Shown piece by piece: positions 45,001 to 57,189 of a stretch of 64,000 bases of DNA (position 1 is its first letter; the number at the start of each line of letters is the position of its first letter). Source of the stretch: Sclerodactyla briareus (Eukaryota > Echinodermata > Holothuroidea > Dendrochirotida > Sclerodactylidae); NCBI GenBank assembly GCA_026419785.1, contig JAODTK010005476.1:116887-180886 (forward strand), written 5' to 3'. The position numbers were made by a program, and so were the translations under genes. Under the pieces are notes generated by a model. It did not search any database, had not been told where the DNA came from, and saw nothing but the letters and a program-made list of their open reading frames with translations.

Positions 45001-48000
45001 TTAGTTTTCTACTTCCCAATATGAATAATAAAAATGATGTTAATAATTGGACGCCCCCACAAAAAAAACCTGGCAAAAAAAAACATCTTGTTATTTTCTA
45101 TTGGGAATTTCCAGCCAAACCTTATTTTCCACTGTGAAAAAGGCATTTAATTTAAAAGTATATGGCAGAGGATTTGCTGTAAATGGGTTGGTAGGTTGTT
45201 TGAGGCGTTACTTTTTTGGTGAGGACAAGAGGAAAACAAGAGAAAACAACTTTATGCTTAAATGTTGGGACTTTTTCAACAAAAAATTGAAAAAAAAAAC
45301 AATTGAAAAATTACATTACATTTAAAAACTTTTGCCCGGGTGTTCCGATGGTTGAACGGAACATGACGGCATTAAATTGCAACAATGGGGTGGGTTCTCC
45401 TTCCAATTTCTCTGGCATTTTAATAGTGACCCAACAAACTTTGAAGGGCCAATAACTTTCCAAACATAGGAAAACATCGTATTTGAAATTGGGGGGTTTT
45501 CGATTCCCATGGATAACCTTCTGTTGTATTTTTTCCAAAGCCAGCAGTTTGTCCTTTCATGTTTTTTTTGAAATGCATTTGCAAAAAGCAAGTTTGCGCC
45601 TACCGGCCGGAAAAGGGGTCCCAAAAGTAAGCTGTTCGGAAAAAAAGGGCATGGCATTGGGGGTTTTGATGTAAAGAAAACCTCAAGGGCCCCCTGGTTA
45701 TCCTTTGAAAAAAAAAAAAAAAAACTGTTGGTCCAAAAAGGGCCAAATAAATAGGAAAAAAAAAAAAAACTTTCACTAAATGCCTAAAAAGGAAAAAACT
45801 ATATAAAAAAATCATGGGGGAAAAAACATTGCTGATTAACAACCTATTAAATAATGAATATTAATCAACCCAGGCAATCTCCAGGGGGGGGGGGGGGGCC
45901 TATACTGAAAATGCAGGGGAGTGACAGACCAGGAGGAAAGAGGAGGGGAGGGGGGGGGGTGGATGGTTCAAATGAGAACCCATTTGACCCTCCCTTCCTG
46001 TAAAGCAATTATTAAAAGTTTACAAAACAATCTCTGGCAACATTGGTGAATTGCTCCCCCCCTGAAGTGTATTTCTTCCCAACCATCCCTGGGGAAGGGA
46101 GGGGGTGGGCGGATAAGTATTTCTCAGTGGTAGCACCCACAAACATAAACAGGGGGGCATAAGCCACTAACAACCCCCCCATCCCACACCCATTAAAATA
46201 AAAACCCCCAACCGATCCAACAGGACAGCGTGTCCCTGAAGGCGTATAAAAACACAAAAGGAATAAAAGCTTCTTGATCTTGACAATTGGGCATTTTGGC
46301 TGATCAACTGTTTTTTCTCGCCATTCAGGGGAAACAAAAAAAAAAAAAAAAACTATACAACGTTAAATTAAAAATTTAGGGGGCCCCCTGAAAACTGGCG
46401 GAACAAATGTTTAGTTTATACAAATGGGACGGAAAGCAGAACACGGTTGACGGACAAGTGTGATTATTTAAGGAGATACAGGCGAAAAAAAAAACCCACT
46501 GCGGACCTATTATAAGGACTGTATGCTGTTATATTGCAGAAACTAGGCTTGAACCCAACAAACATTTCTTGATCCGAGTTGGCCGAAAAAAAAAAAACTC
46601 GACAGGGGGACTGGTTCCAGAATTCTATTTCCGGGGCCAAACAAGAGTTCATCTATCCTTCATTTAAGGGATAACCAGGCCTAGATGGATATATTTCAGG
46701 CCGGGGGGCGTGACGACAAGGTAAACCAACGATTGCAAGCTTAAAAATCTAACGATCAAGGAATCTTTACGTTGGGCCTCCTCGAATCCATTTGGATTTG
46801 AAAAATTGGGGGGAAATGAAAAAAAAATTGGACATGCGAATATATAAATATCTCAAGCAGCTCCCCACTTTCATTGTGACTAGGTCACGTTTGCATTTCG
46901 AGTTCAAATCCGGGCTGGCTTTGCGACTCATTGATTTCTAAGCACTTAAAAAAACACTAAGATGTGGCTTGCCGTTGATTTTTAGTTTTTTCATTTGCTC
47001 TTTCAAAGCCGCTGACTACTGGTTGCAATTAAACAATGGGCTTGCTCCTCCCATCTAATACAATGTTGCTCTATTTGATGTTTTTTTCTTTTTTTTTTTT
47101 TTCTTGGATCCAAGACTTTCTTAAAAAAAAAAACATTCTGGCAGCTTTACGATTAACTTTTTTTTCCCCACTGGTTGCCAATTTCAAGGGGAAATTAATA
47201 ATTTTTATACCATGGCGATGATTGAGCCTGTGGTAAAGAGGGATACGAAGCCAAGGTTTTGTATGGATAGGAAGAAGCATTGGCAAGAAACAACAAACAG
47301 GGTTTGAGATTGTAATAATGGAATTGATGCCTTTTCAATTTTCTAATTTTGAAGTAAAAAAACAACAAAGTGTATAGGGACTTTCTGGGAACAAAAAAAA
47401 AGGCATCGCTGCGCTTCCGATGGTTCCCTTTCTTTTATTTTTATTGCTGCCTGGGGATTATTTTCCCTTGGATCAGTTAATTATTTTATTTTACTGTCCC
47501 CACATCCCCCCCATTTATTAAGGGATCTCCCAATCAATTCGTTCTGTTTTTGGAAAACACTTTGGAGCGTTTCATAACTGCCCTTCTCTTCTGACTTTCA
47601 TTTCAAAGTTCAATCCAAGAGTATTGTCCCCAAAAAAAAAAAAAAAACCGAGGGTGCTGGGTTTTCAACCTGACATTTTGCTTGGCAGCCACCCCAAATC
47701 AATGGCGGAGACATCTTGTTGAGCAGGAACCTTTTTTCCCCAGGGGTTCATGATGGCGAGCATGTCCTCGCTTACCCCCCCCCACCTTCAGTGTACTGCG
47801 AACATGAAGTGGCCTGAGACCCTAGGGGGGCCGCCCCCACAAATTTTGGTGAAGGGATTCCAACCCAACTGGCAAGGGAGCCAGCACCAAGCTCAGGGAA
47901 GAATTGAAGGATTCCCACCAGAAGGACTAAAGAGGGGCCCTTGTCACCTCAATTTTCAGTCAAAAGGTGGACTGAAAGTGCAGGCCCATTGCTTTTTGCA

Positions 48001-49245
48001 TGGTCTTTGCATCTGAGGCTTTGCTAATCTGAGCCATTTTTCAAAGTTCAACAGGAGTTTTCACAAACAAAAACAAAAAAAACTTGGGTGAGATTTAGAC
48101 TTAAAAACCTGGTCCGATTGGAAAAGTGGGAGGTATTACCCAGGGATGTGGGGTTTGCCCATTGATTTATACCATTTTCAACCATTTGTCAGATAATTAG
48201 GCAAACAAAAAAAAAAAAACAAAACCAATAAATGGGGTATGGGCAAAAAAACACAAGATTTGTTTCTGGAACAAGGGGGGGGGGGGGGGTGGGTGGGGTT
48301 AATTTTCCAAGGATGGCCGAAAATTTTGCCATGATTTCACGCCATTCTTCCAAAATTGGCCACTAATGTGGTCGATGTGCATCCGGTAACAATTTGGTTC
48401 CTGACAAAGAAGCCATTTTTGAGTTGTTAATTTGGCAGACTTTTTACTTTCCCCAACTACTGAGGAAAACAATTATTTACAACCCGGATAGGATTTGTTG
48501 TTGTGCAAGGCAAAATTGTCACACGTCTAATGTAAAAAAATTAAAAAACTTGTTTTGCTGGAGGTCGTGGGGGGCCATGCTCTAGAAAGGGGGCGAAACA
48601 CAAGGGGGAATATGGAACTTGATTTTTATTTTCTGGCTGTTGCCTCCGAGGGGGCAGGAAGGTGAAGGGGAAATTGGCCCAGGGAGTGGTATTCAGTGAC
48701 GCTTCGAACAAGAAAAACATTTATGGTTTAGCGCAATTTCCAGGCGTCACCCCCCAGACTTTTTTCTCTGGTGGTTTTGCTGGCAGTTTGCGATGGTCGG
48801 GGTCTGGGTTCTCCCCCTCCTCAGGTTCCACCTGTTAAATTTTTTTTTTCCGTTTTGGGGGGGATTTGTGGGTTTATTGGGGTCCTGGGGGAATTTTCGT
48901 GGGGGGGATATTTGGCAAAACAGTATGTGGTGGGATGTGGGCCAGTTCCCAACCCACATTTCTGAGAAAAAAAAAAACTGTCCCTGGATCCTTGGGTTTA
49001 CCCCACCGGATCGGTTTTTGCAGAGGGGGGACGTTTTTAAAGCGGGGGGGCAAGTCCCAGGAAACAGGTGGGACTGGGTTTATTACCCCTTCCTCAACAA
49101 AAAAAACTTCAATTCTGAAGCGCCACTAGTTCCAGTGCTCATCCCACAGAAAAGGGCCCTACTCGGGCTACCCCTGAATAGATTTAAAAACAAAGAGTGG
49201 GAATCAGAATCCAAAAAAGAATGACGGTGGGTCTACTATACTCAC

Positions 49246-49451
49246 TGTAACTTGCCCCCTATGAGGGGAAAGCAGGGGGCCGTTGAGGTCGGGGTAGCTT
49301 CCCATTCCGGCTTTCCCCAAAGTTTATCCGAAAGCCTGCCTCAAAGAATGTTGCGGCTAGTGGATCTGTTGCAGGGCAAGGGGGGTGGGGACTTGGGCCA
49401 TTCTCCTTTCCGGGGGGGCGGAGCTGGCTTCCAACGACAATCAAAGGCATA
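49246..49451 (-). pseudogene. HLCS: Corrupted second copy of the HLCS exon at 60370-60531
   Basis: It has the same donor context (TACAGTGAGTATA on the minus strand, at 49246) and the same acceptor context (TTTTACAG before 49451) as the copy-B exon, with shared words GATCTGTTGCAGGGCAAG and CAAAGGCATACTGTAAAAG on the plus strand. The interval is 206 bp instead of 162, and the extra bases are mainly G, A and T runs. It has no usable reading frame. It lies between the true exon and the next one, so if the duplication is real the gene would have a duplicated, dead exon. An assembly artefact is more likely. Confidence 0.7.
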
Positions 49452-52400
49452 CTGTAAAAGTAAAGGGGGGGAAAAAAGGGAAAAAAAAATTCCCACTGGG
49501 TATGAACGTGCTGAGCCAAGGGGGTCAAAAAACCTCAGGAAAGTGGAGGGAGTTTTTCCGGAAAAAAAAATAGTCCCGTAGTTAAATATTCAGGTGTTGA
49601 AAGTCGCATAAACATATGAAGAATGAGGACATTCTCTAGTTCAGAAAAAAAATGAAGGTAGGGAATTTGCTGATTTGGAAGAGATTAACATAAAAACATT
49701 TGTGGTACGGTTTTTGTCAAATTCTTGCTTTGACTCTTTGGGCCTGTAGGGGCTAATGGATCTAAATTTGTTTATGGCTTATTTCTGGGTACTGTATGTG
49801 TTTAAAAAAGTATGGCTTTTATGTTGAGAGTCCCCTGTCCACGAGTCACCCACTAAATGGTTTTGACTATTTAGGTTGAAATATTTTCGGTTTTAGGTGG
49901 GTTTTAATTTCTTGGTTCGGCCCCACATTATGATAGTGGGACGATAGGGCTAGTAGAGTAATTTTTGAATTGGATGTGTAGAGGACAAAAACGGCAAATT
50001 TTTCCCCCAAAAATCCAAAACTTCTGGCCCATCCTTTCAGGTGCTTGCGCCTCCATTCTGATATTTCAATTCATTCTCCATTTTTGAATTGATTTAACCA
50101 AGGTTATGGGTAGCTTGAAAAAAAAACAAAAAACCCCCCACTAAAAACTTTTTGTGAAAGTGGAAAAATTCCGAAATTTCAGGCACGACTTTGAGAAAAA
50201 GCCCAAAAAGTTACTTCTATATGGAAAGTGTTGAGACCAAATTTAACTAAAAACATGGCTCAAAAGGCTCAAAATTAAAAAACCCAATTGGTCAGTTGCC
50301 CACAGTACCGTTTGCAAGGTTTTTCATTTCATTTACCATCGAGTCACATTGGAAAAAAACAACTGAGTACTGCGGTAGTTTATGTGTGTCACGTTTGGTT
50401 TTTTCTTGGTGCGGGGGGTGAAATTGTCAATTTTTCATGACTGGCAGGAAGAGGGGGGCCTCACAAAGCGGGTTGTTAGTAGGAGGGGTGGGGGGCGGGG
50501 GGGGGGGGGGTCAAAGAGGACTTGATTTTGGGTGCCCCCAGAGGCGGAAAATAGGTTCACATGATTGTCGATAATTCTCCTATATGTAAAAAATAGTAAG
50601 CTCCCCGACCCTGTGGGCGAACCTCTTAACCATTTTTATTTTCTGCTTGCTGTTTTCCACAACCATTTGCCATTGGATTTTGGTCTTTTACCCATCTTTA
50701 TTGTTTACCAAGGGAAGAGAAAAAAACCATTGGCCCCCAACCCCCCCTGGGGGGCTTGTTTTGTTAGAGGGGTTCAAGGGGCCCCTTCCTGACCCCCTTT
50801 GTTTGGACGCCAGTGAGGGGCAAAGAAGGCCATTTCAGATTAAACCAAAGGTTCGGGAAAAAAACCTTCCTTGTGATTATAGTTTCTTTTGTGCATAGGT
50901 AATTCAGGTTTCTAAATTCTAGTTCGGGCTTGGCAAGGGGGAATGCGAAGCACTTGGATTGACAAAAACATATTAAGGACATGACTTTATTTACACAGGA
51001 AACGGGTGTATGTGTAAAAATTTATACGCATTTAGCTTCCAGGCGCATCATACAAAAAAAACAAAGGAAATGGAAGGCAAAAAAAACAAAATTACTTGCA
51101 AATATTTGGGCCTCGATTTTCGATTGTTCTATGTTGGGCCAGCGAATAACAAATGTGGAACAAAAAACAAAAAACCGTTGCATTTTTTCGGAAAAACCCG
51201 TAGTTCTGATTTCTCTGTGAAGAGTTCATTAGGGGCCAATCCAACAATCACCACCAAAGTTTCATTGGAAAAAATCCAAACAAGGTGTGCGCCCAAATTA
51301 GGGAGGGCATTGGATTTTCTGTTGGGAGTAAAAATATGCGTATTTGGTATCCTTTAAACTGGGCAATAAAAACATCTATAAATTAGCAAAAACAACCAAT
51401 TATAATCTAACTTGTGAAATGGTGTTTGCAGTGGGGACATATTGAATTTAATTGAGAAAAAAAAAAAAAAAAACTAATCTTACACGCCCACCGGAGGCGG
51501 CTGTAAGATCCAAAACCGAACCATAATTACCAAGAGAATGCTAGAATTATTTTCCGCAAGTTGTTGGGCTTGTTTGGGGGACAAAGGCAGGTTATCCGAA
51601 AGGTCCACGGGGCCCCACCCAAGTGTCAAAAAAGTGGGGGTTTACCTTGGGGAAGGTTTGGGATTGTTGAAGGGTATCGGAGCGCACGTAGTGGCTGCTT
51701 TTCGATATCTGTTGAAAAAACACGCTGTGAACCGAAAAAGGGCATGCACACAAGGGGAACAAAAAAAAAAACAACATTATGGACAACAAGTTTAAAGGGA
51801 AAAATCTCTAATGTATTTGTAAAGACGGAAATACATTTTGAAAATTTCACAACTAAGGGGCCTTATTATAAGCCCCACCCCCTCCGAAAAAACAGTTAAC
51901 ACTTGGTTCGGCAAAAAAAAAAAAAGTTTGACTTCCAACTAGCCACACATAAAAAAAGACGACATGTCAAAGGAAATTCGTTTAAAAAACGGATAACGTA
52001 AGGGAAAGCGGGAAGCCGAAGATAGAAAAGGACGTTTTTAGTTTATGGCAAAAACGCGGCAAAATAGGGGAATAGGTTTGTCCTACGAAGGGTGTTCAAA
52101 TTTAGCCATGGGAGGGTCTGGGGGAGGCGGGTTGGCCAAAAAAAAGCACAGGGGGGCCCCGATAAAGGGATTTGAGATTTACTAAGGGGCACTGCTAATT
52201 AGATTGGAAGGGCGTAAAGAGGTGGAGTTGGGGACGCGCCAGTGAGTGAAATACCCCACAAAAAACCCAAAAAAACAATTGGGCAAATTTTGGCATTTGT
52301 AACTGTTAAGTGATTTTTTTTTTAACTTAAATTGAATTTCACCCCGACGACGGACGGACAGGAAAGGGGAAAGACAAGATTAAATAGCTTATAAGATGGA

Positions 52401-53707
52401 CATTGCCAGGGATTTCCAAAGACGCAAAAACAAGCATAGCTGGTATGAGGCAAAAAAAAACAAAAAATTATTTCACACAGAAAAAATTGCATTTTTACCC
52501 TCTTTTTTGAAAAAATGCTGGGACCCTCCAACCATTTGTCAAGGTTATTTTCCATTACAGGCCTACCAAAGTAAAATTTCTAGGACCTGAGGATAACAGA
52601 AGATCATAAGAAAAGGGGAATGAAAAAAATGAACCATTGTCTTGAAGGGGAAAACAAATGCAAGATTGGAATTATGAAAGAAAAGGGCTGATTATAAATA
52701 GCGGGTGAAATAATTAAAATATGTTTTTTCAGGTCCAAAAAAAAGAACCCTTCAAAATCCTTACCAAACTTTTGTGTTGGATAACAGAGGGAATGGAGGG
52801 CCTTTGAAAGTGCATTGTGTATTGCATAGTAAAAGGAGTTTCTTCGGGGGGAATAAGCCTCATTTTCATTCCAATGTGAAATGTGTTTATAACTTGCAAC
52901 AAAAAAAAACCTGCGAAACAGCTAGTTCTTGTTTCTATGAAAAGTTTTAACATTAACCTCACTCGAAAAAACTTAAAAATTCATCTATGAGGAGAGGAGT
53001 TGCCTTGTAGGCAGGTTGAAGGATTCACTCTGGTGGGGAGGAAGACAAACAAAAAAACAGGAAAAAAAAACAATCGGCAAAGAAGGTGAGCTTTCAACAA
53101 CCCAAATGTTCATTGGTAAAATTGTGCCAATAAGGGAACTTACCCCCCCCAATTTAACCTGGGCCATTTTTTGTACTAGACCAATTTTTTACTTTTGAAA
53201 AACGGACCCATTAACTAAAGGAAAAACCTGTTTTGGGAAAGGGTTGGGACCTATTAGATATAGGTTTTCCATTTTCCCCCAGATATTAAAAACCTTTTTG
53301 TATGAAAACACAAAGGTCCAATGTGCCTTCAAAAAAATCTTAAAATTTCATCAACCACTAGGGGCCTTGATGGAGGCAAGCAATCAGGCCCAAGATGGGG
53401 ACGGGACGGACGGGACGGACGGAAAAGGGGGGGGGGGGACAGGGCAGAACAGATAGACAGGGAAGGATTTATGCTTAAAGGTTTTTAGCCAAAAAAACCC
53501 CCATAGAATGCGGTTTCTACTGCCAGAAAAAGAAAAAAACCAATTAGAAATGTTTTGTGATGAGAAGGGACCAGTGAAATAAGGCTTTGCCACCTCCTAT
53601 AGGACACTACAACTATAGAAATAAGAATTATTCAGGGTGTGCAAGGCTAATTCTCCACGAGCTGGTAGGCAGGACGCAGCAGAAAGCCAAAAGGCTATGA
53701 TTCTTGA

Positions 53708-54731
53708 TGGGCGGTCAACAGGTGGGGGACGGGGGGGACCATGTCCCCCCACTTTCAAAAGTGGGGGGGATATCAACGTTTGTCCCCCCACTTTTCCGGA
53801 CCGTGATAAAAAGTAATAAGCCACTGCCGAATTTTGTATCACTATAACTGATTCACTTTTTGTCTAACCCCAACAATAATGCGTGGAAATGTGTCTAAGT
53901 CCACTAATAAGTCCCAGGTGCAGGCCCCCAGGTGAAGATCTGGACCTGAATAGGGCCGAAGTTGGAAGGATTAACCATGTTCCATACCGAGTTCTCGATT
54001 TTAAACGAATAGCCAACAGTGCCTAATTTATCAAGTTGGTTTCGCGCGCCAATGGCCGTTTTTTCTTTCCAGGCGTTTTTGAGGCTAAATATGCGATGAA
54101 TGCTTCGAATCATTTTGTTCACGCGGATGTGAATTACAGAGCCTTGGGGGCAGACTCCCCCCTCCCCCCCCCCCATTTTATGAGGATGAAAAAATTCGGG
54201 CGAAAAAAGTTGGGAAGGAAAAAAGCAAAGTGATTTTTTTTTGCAGACCTTCGATGAAATGCTCGGAAAACCTGCAAAATTTTTTTCGCGCGCATCCCGC
54301 GAGCCGGTAGTCTCCCAATGACTGACTGGTTAAAAATTCGAGTACACAATTTTCTGCTCCCGAAATTGAGTGGTCCCGGTCGCCTATGGCTTTTCCCTTC
54401 CGATCCCACAGAGACGTTCGGTAGACCCATGGATCCACCGGCGAAAAAAGCCAGAGTAGAAAAGGTAATAAAAAAAGCCATGTGTGATAATCGGGACATC
54501 ATAGTAGTTGCACAATGAAACTTTTTTGTCGTCTTTTACTCAAATCACACATGTAGATGGGGTGCTATTGAGCCTGCAAGTGACCGTTTCCGTCGATATG
54601 GAGGGAAGGAAAAAATCTGAAATTTTCTTGAGTACGCTCCGCGCCAACCGATGGTGGCGCTCCGACTAGATGGTAATTTGCGTCGATATTCCCCCCCCTT
54701 CGGAAACGCTCCGCGCACCTGATTCCTTGAT
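53708..54731 (+). mobile_element. ~1 kb internally deleted DNA transposon, present only in copy B
   Basis: The insertion interrupts a sequence that is continuous in copy A (GGCTTAGTGATCCTTGACTC near 42001) and in a third relative near 23000 (GGCTTAGTGATTCCTTGACT). In copy B the site is split as TGATTCTTGAT then GGGCGGTCAACAGGTGG on the left, and GCTCCGCGCACCT then GATTCCTTGAT on the right. This gives a target duplication of about 8-10 bp (GATTCCTTGA). Inside, 53711-54430 matches 5573-6092, and 54630-54690 matches 5072-5116 reversed. A start-like MDPPAKKARVEKV reading frame begins at 54429 and stops after 29 codons, so the transposase body has been deleted. An 8-bp-class duplication and CAGGTG near both ends suggest hAT, not proven. 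Confidence 0.75.
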
Positions 54732-55259
54732 CTCTATGACACCTATAGCTAGACACAATGACGAATAGGACGATAGTACCAGATCAGTATGGGCAACCAT
54801 ACACGTCCTCTGTACGAATTTTCCATTTTTTCCCAAAACAACCGATAGGGTCCTATACTCTCGATGAAAGCCTTACACACATTGTGTTTAAAGGTTTTCA
54901 GACTGTGTACCTCCGTGACCTCGACTTGACCCAAGGACAAAGGGTTCATGTACTCTCATGGGGAAACACACATACCAAGTATGAGCTTCAGCCATCCAGG
55001 TGGGGTCAAGTTTCACAGCCAAATGGCCAAAATATCAACTTTTCACAAATTTTCAATTTTGACCAAAATCACCTTGACCTAGAACTAAAAACGGTACTCC
55101 CCTACGAAAGTTATACACCAAATTCAAAAATGCAAAATTTATGCAAATATTATGCATAGTACGCCACAGCATATGCATTGGCACCCGCACTTTGAACCTG
55201 TAGGGGTGGTCTTTGAGAACAAATGTGGGGCAAACCACGGGAGTGAAAATCTGAAATAG

Positions 55260-57110
55260 ATTGTTTGCAAACCGCAGGGTTTTGCATATATCGGACAGTG
55301 CCTCGCTGCCTTGGGAGAGAGTTTATGAGCTGAGGGGCTGAAACCAAATTTCTGGCACAGTCTTGGCAGTGAAGGGGACAACCAAATTTGCCTTAGAGTA
55401 TGAATGTGTTCGGAACTCCTTGTCTTACTGAAGTTGGTCAGAATATCTGCTGTGGCCTCTGTAATGGTTTACCCACAATTCAATGCTGTTTGCCATATCC
55501 AACTCGTTTTCTCATTAATCATAGTATATGTAGTTTAGGAGGGTCGTGAGGGCATACTGCGTTCCTTGGGTGATTAATTTAGCTCTTGTAATCTTTTTTC
55601 ATAGCCTGCCATGAGTCTGAATCTGGTACAGTTTTGTCTTTGCTGTATTTTTTTTAAAAAAAATTTGTTTCCCCTTGGCCAGATACAGTCTCCAAACAGG
55701 CACACCATAATCGAGATGGGGCCTAACAAGTGATCTGGCGAGTTGGGTGAAGTTCCTCTTGATTTTTTGGTGACCAACATCTGGTGACCTTTGTGCGCTC
55801 TGAGCACTGTTGCTGAACTTCATTGTTGTTACTAACATAGATACAAGATCCCCTTCTCCTTGTTTTCACTGACTCCAGTTCTGTCCATCATGTAATACTT
55901 GCACTTGGATTCCTCAATGACGGACTGCACTTCATCTACGTGAAGGACATTTTCCTGATTCTGCTGTCCACGACGACAATTTGTTGATGCCCTCTCGTAG
56001 TCGGTCTCCGTCTCTGCTCTCACTATGGTCTCATAATTTTTTTTAATCATCTGCAAATTTGCTGAGCTCTGTTGTTATATTTAAGTCCATATCATTCATG
56101 AAGATTGTAAAATGAGGTTGGTCCAAGAATTGATCCTTGTACAACTGAGCGTGGCACTTTCTTCCATACCCCAATTCCACTCCTTCAAAGTACCACTCTC
56201 TGCTTTCCTTCTTCAACATTCTTCAGCCAGTATGGAAAACTGGACCATCAATCCAGGTGATTTAAGCTGGACGCCAGACTCCGTTTTGGCGACAGCGAGC
56301 AGCTGTTTGGTGCCCATGAGCTTCGAAAAAACTTCTAAAGGTTTATTCTCACAAAATGGAGCTGGTTCATTCTCACTCCCAATCACCCCTGTCTTGATAC
56401 CATGTGCTTTGACCTGCCAGAAAAGTTTCAATGCAGTACTGTATTGAAAAACCTTTCCTTTCAAGTCCCAATACACAACATCCACAGAATGCACCTGTCT
56501 ACAAATTGTGAGTTTGTCCCAGTAATGCAACATATCTTGTAAGACAAGACTTCCCCTCTCTAAAAACCATGCTTTGATTACGTACCAAGTTACTTACTCT
56601 CTCCCGAGTGACTAACAATAGATATCTCAGTTTTTTTCCCATTATTCTGCATGGCTGGTATCGATGTCAGGTTTACCGGGCCTATAATTCAAATCTGTAC
56701 GCCCACTCCCTTTTGAACAATGGGGTTAAGTTCGCTGCTTTCCAGTATCTGGAATGGATGGGTCTTCCAATGTTTTAGGTAAATCAAACATACAGTAAGG
56801 GGTTCCACGATTTCACTTTGCAGCCTTCCCTTCAAACGCTTAGAAGCTATTCCATATGGCTAGGTGCTTAAACAATGCCTGAAGTTTGTCCCAATGCATT
56901 CTCGATGATATGTTCACAAATCTTAAGTTGCGCTGTTTAATTTTCCAGTTGGGAGGAGGGTTCTCCTCTTGTGAATACTTCGCTGAAGAAGTTATTTGAT
57001 GTGTCGGACATTGTCCTGTTAGATAATATACATTTCCTTGCCTCTTTTTGGGACCAACTTTACCTTTCACTTTGTTTGCTAGATCACACATGGTAAAAAA
57101 GTCCGCCTTT
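55260..57110 (-). pseudogene. LINE (CR1/jockey-type) reverse transcriptase remnant
   Basis: Reading leftwards on the minus strand from 57060: TMSDTSNNFFSEVFTRGEP (the segment before the polymerase), HSVDVVYWDLKG and LFWQVKAHGIKTGVI (56520-56400), VQGSILGPTSF then TIFMNDMDL (56150-56090), and the catalytic box as KFADD (about 56045-56060). Then come SKCKYYM, QSAHKGHQM-like residues, LVRPHLDYGVPVWRLYLAK (55740-55660), YEKRLQELN (55575-55600), and a final HYRGHSRYSDQLQ with WF-type ending (55330-55480). Order and spacing fit a non-LTR polymerase of the CR1/L2/jockey group. The catalytic FADD is present, but frameshifts occur every 50-100 bases. Part of that is probably consensus error, so I cannot say whether the element was dead. 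No endonuclease domain was recognised upstream. Confidence 0.8.
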
Positions 57111-57189
57111 TTATTTTGTTGCTAGGTATAGAACGGGAGACTGGGGTTGTATTGTGCGAATTAATGCTCGGATTTTGTCTGTTAGATAT

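Larger units (their letters stand above)
41850..53560. repeat. Tandem segment copy A (inflated, homopolymer-rich)
   Basis: This segment parallels 53570-63800 end to end. Anchors: 41850-42000 with 53560-53700; 42272-42567 with 55012-55307 (apparently identical); CCCTCTCGTAGTCGGT at 43380 and 55991; GTTGCTCTATTTGATG near 47064 and 58672; GAAGAATGAGGACATTCTCT near 49618 and 60667; GGGTGTATGTGTAAAA near 51004 and 61775; GTTAAGTGATTTTTTTTTTA near 52306 and 62784; GGTTTCTACTGCCAGAAA near 53511 and 63789. From 42568 on it is full of A, T, G and C runs missing from the other copy and is about 27% longer. I read it as uncorrected read sequence or a badly assembled haplotype. Its many ORFs should not be annotated. 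Confidence 0.9.

Noticed and set aside
42568-53560. Dozens of short ORFs in copy A
   Set aside because: The region is an error-inflated duplicate of 55308-63800, and the ORFs arise from inserted homopolymers and have no counterpart in copy B.
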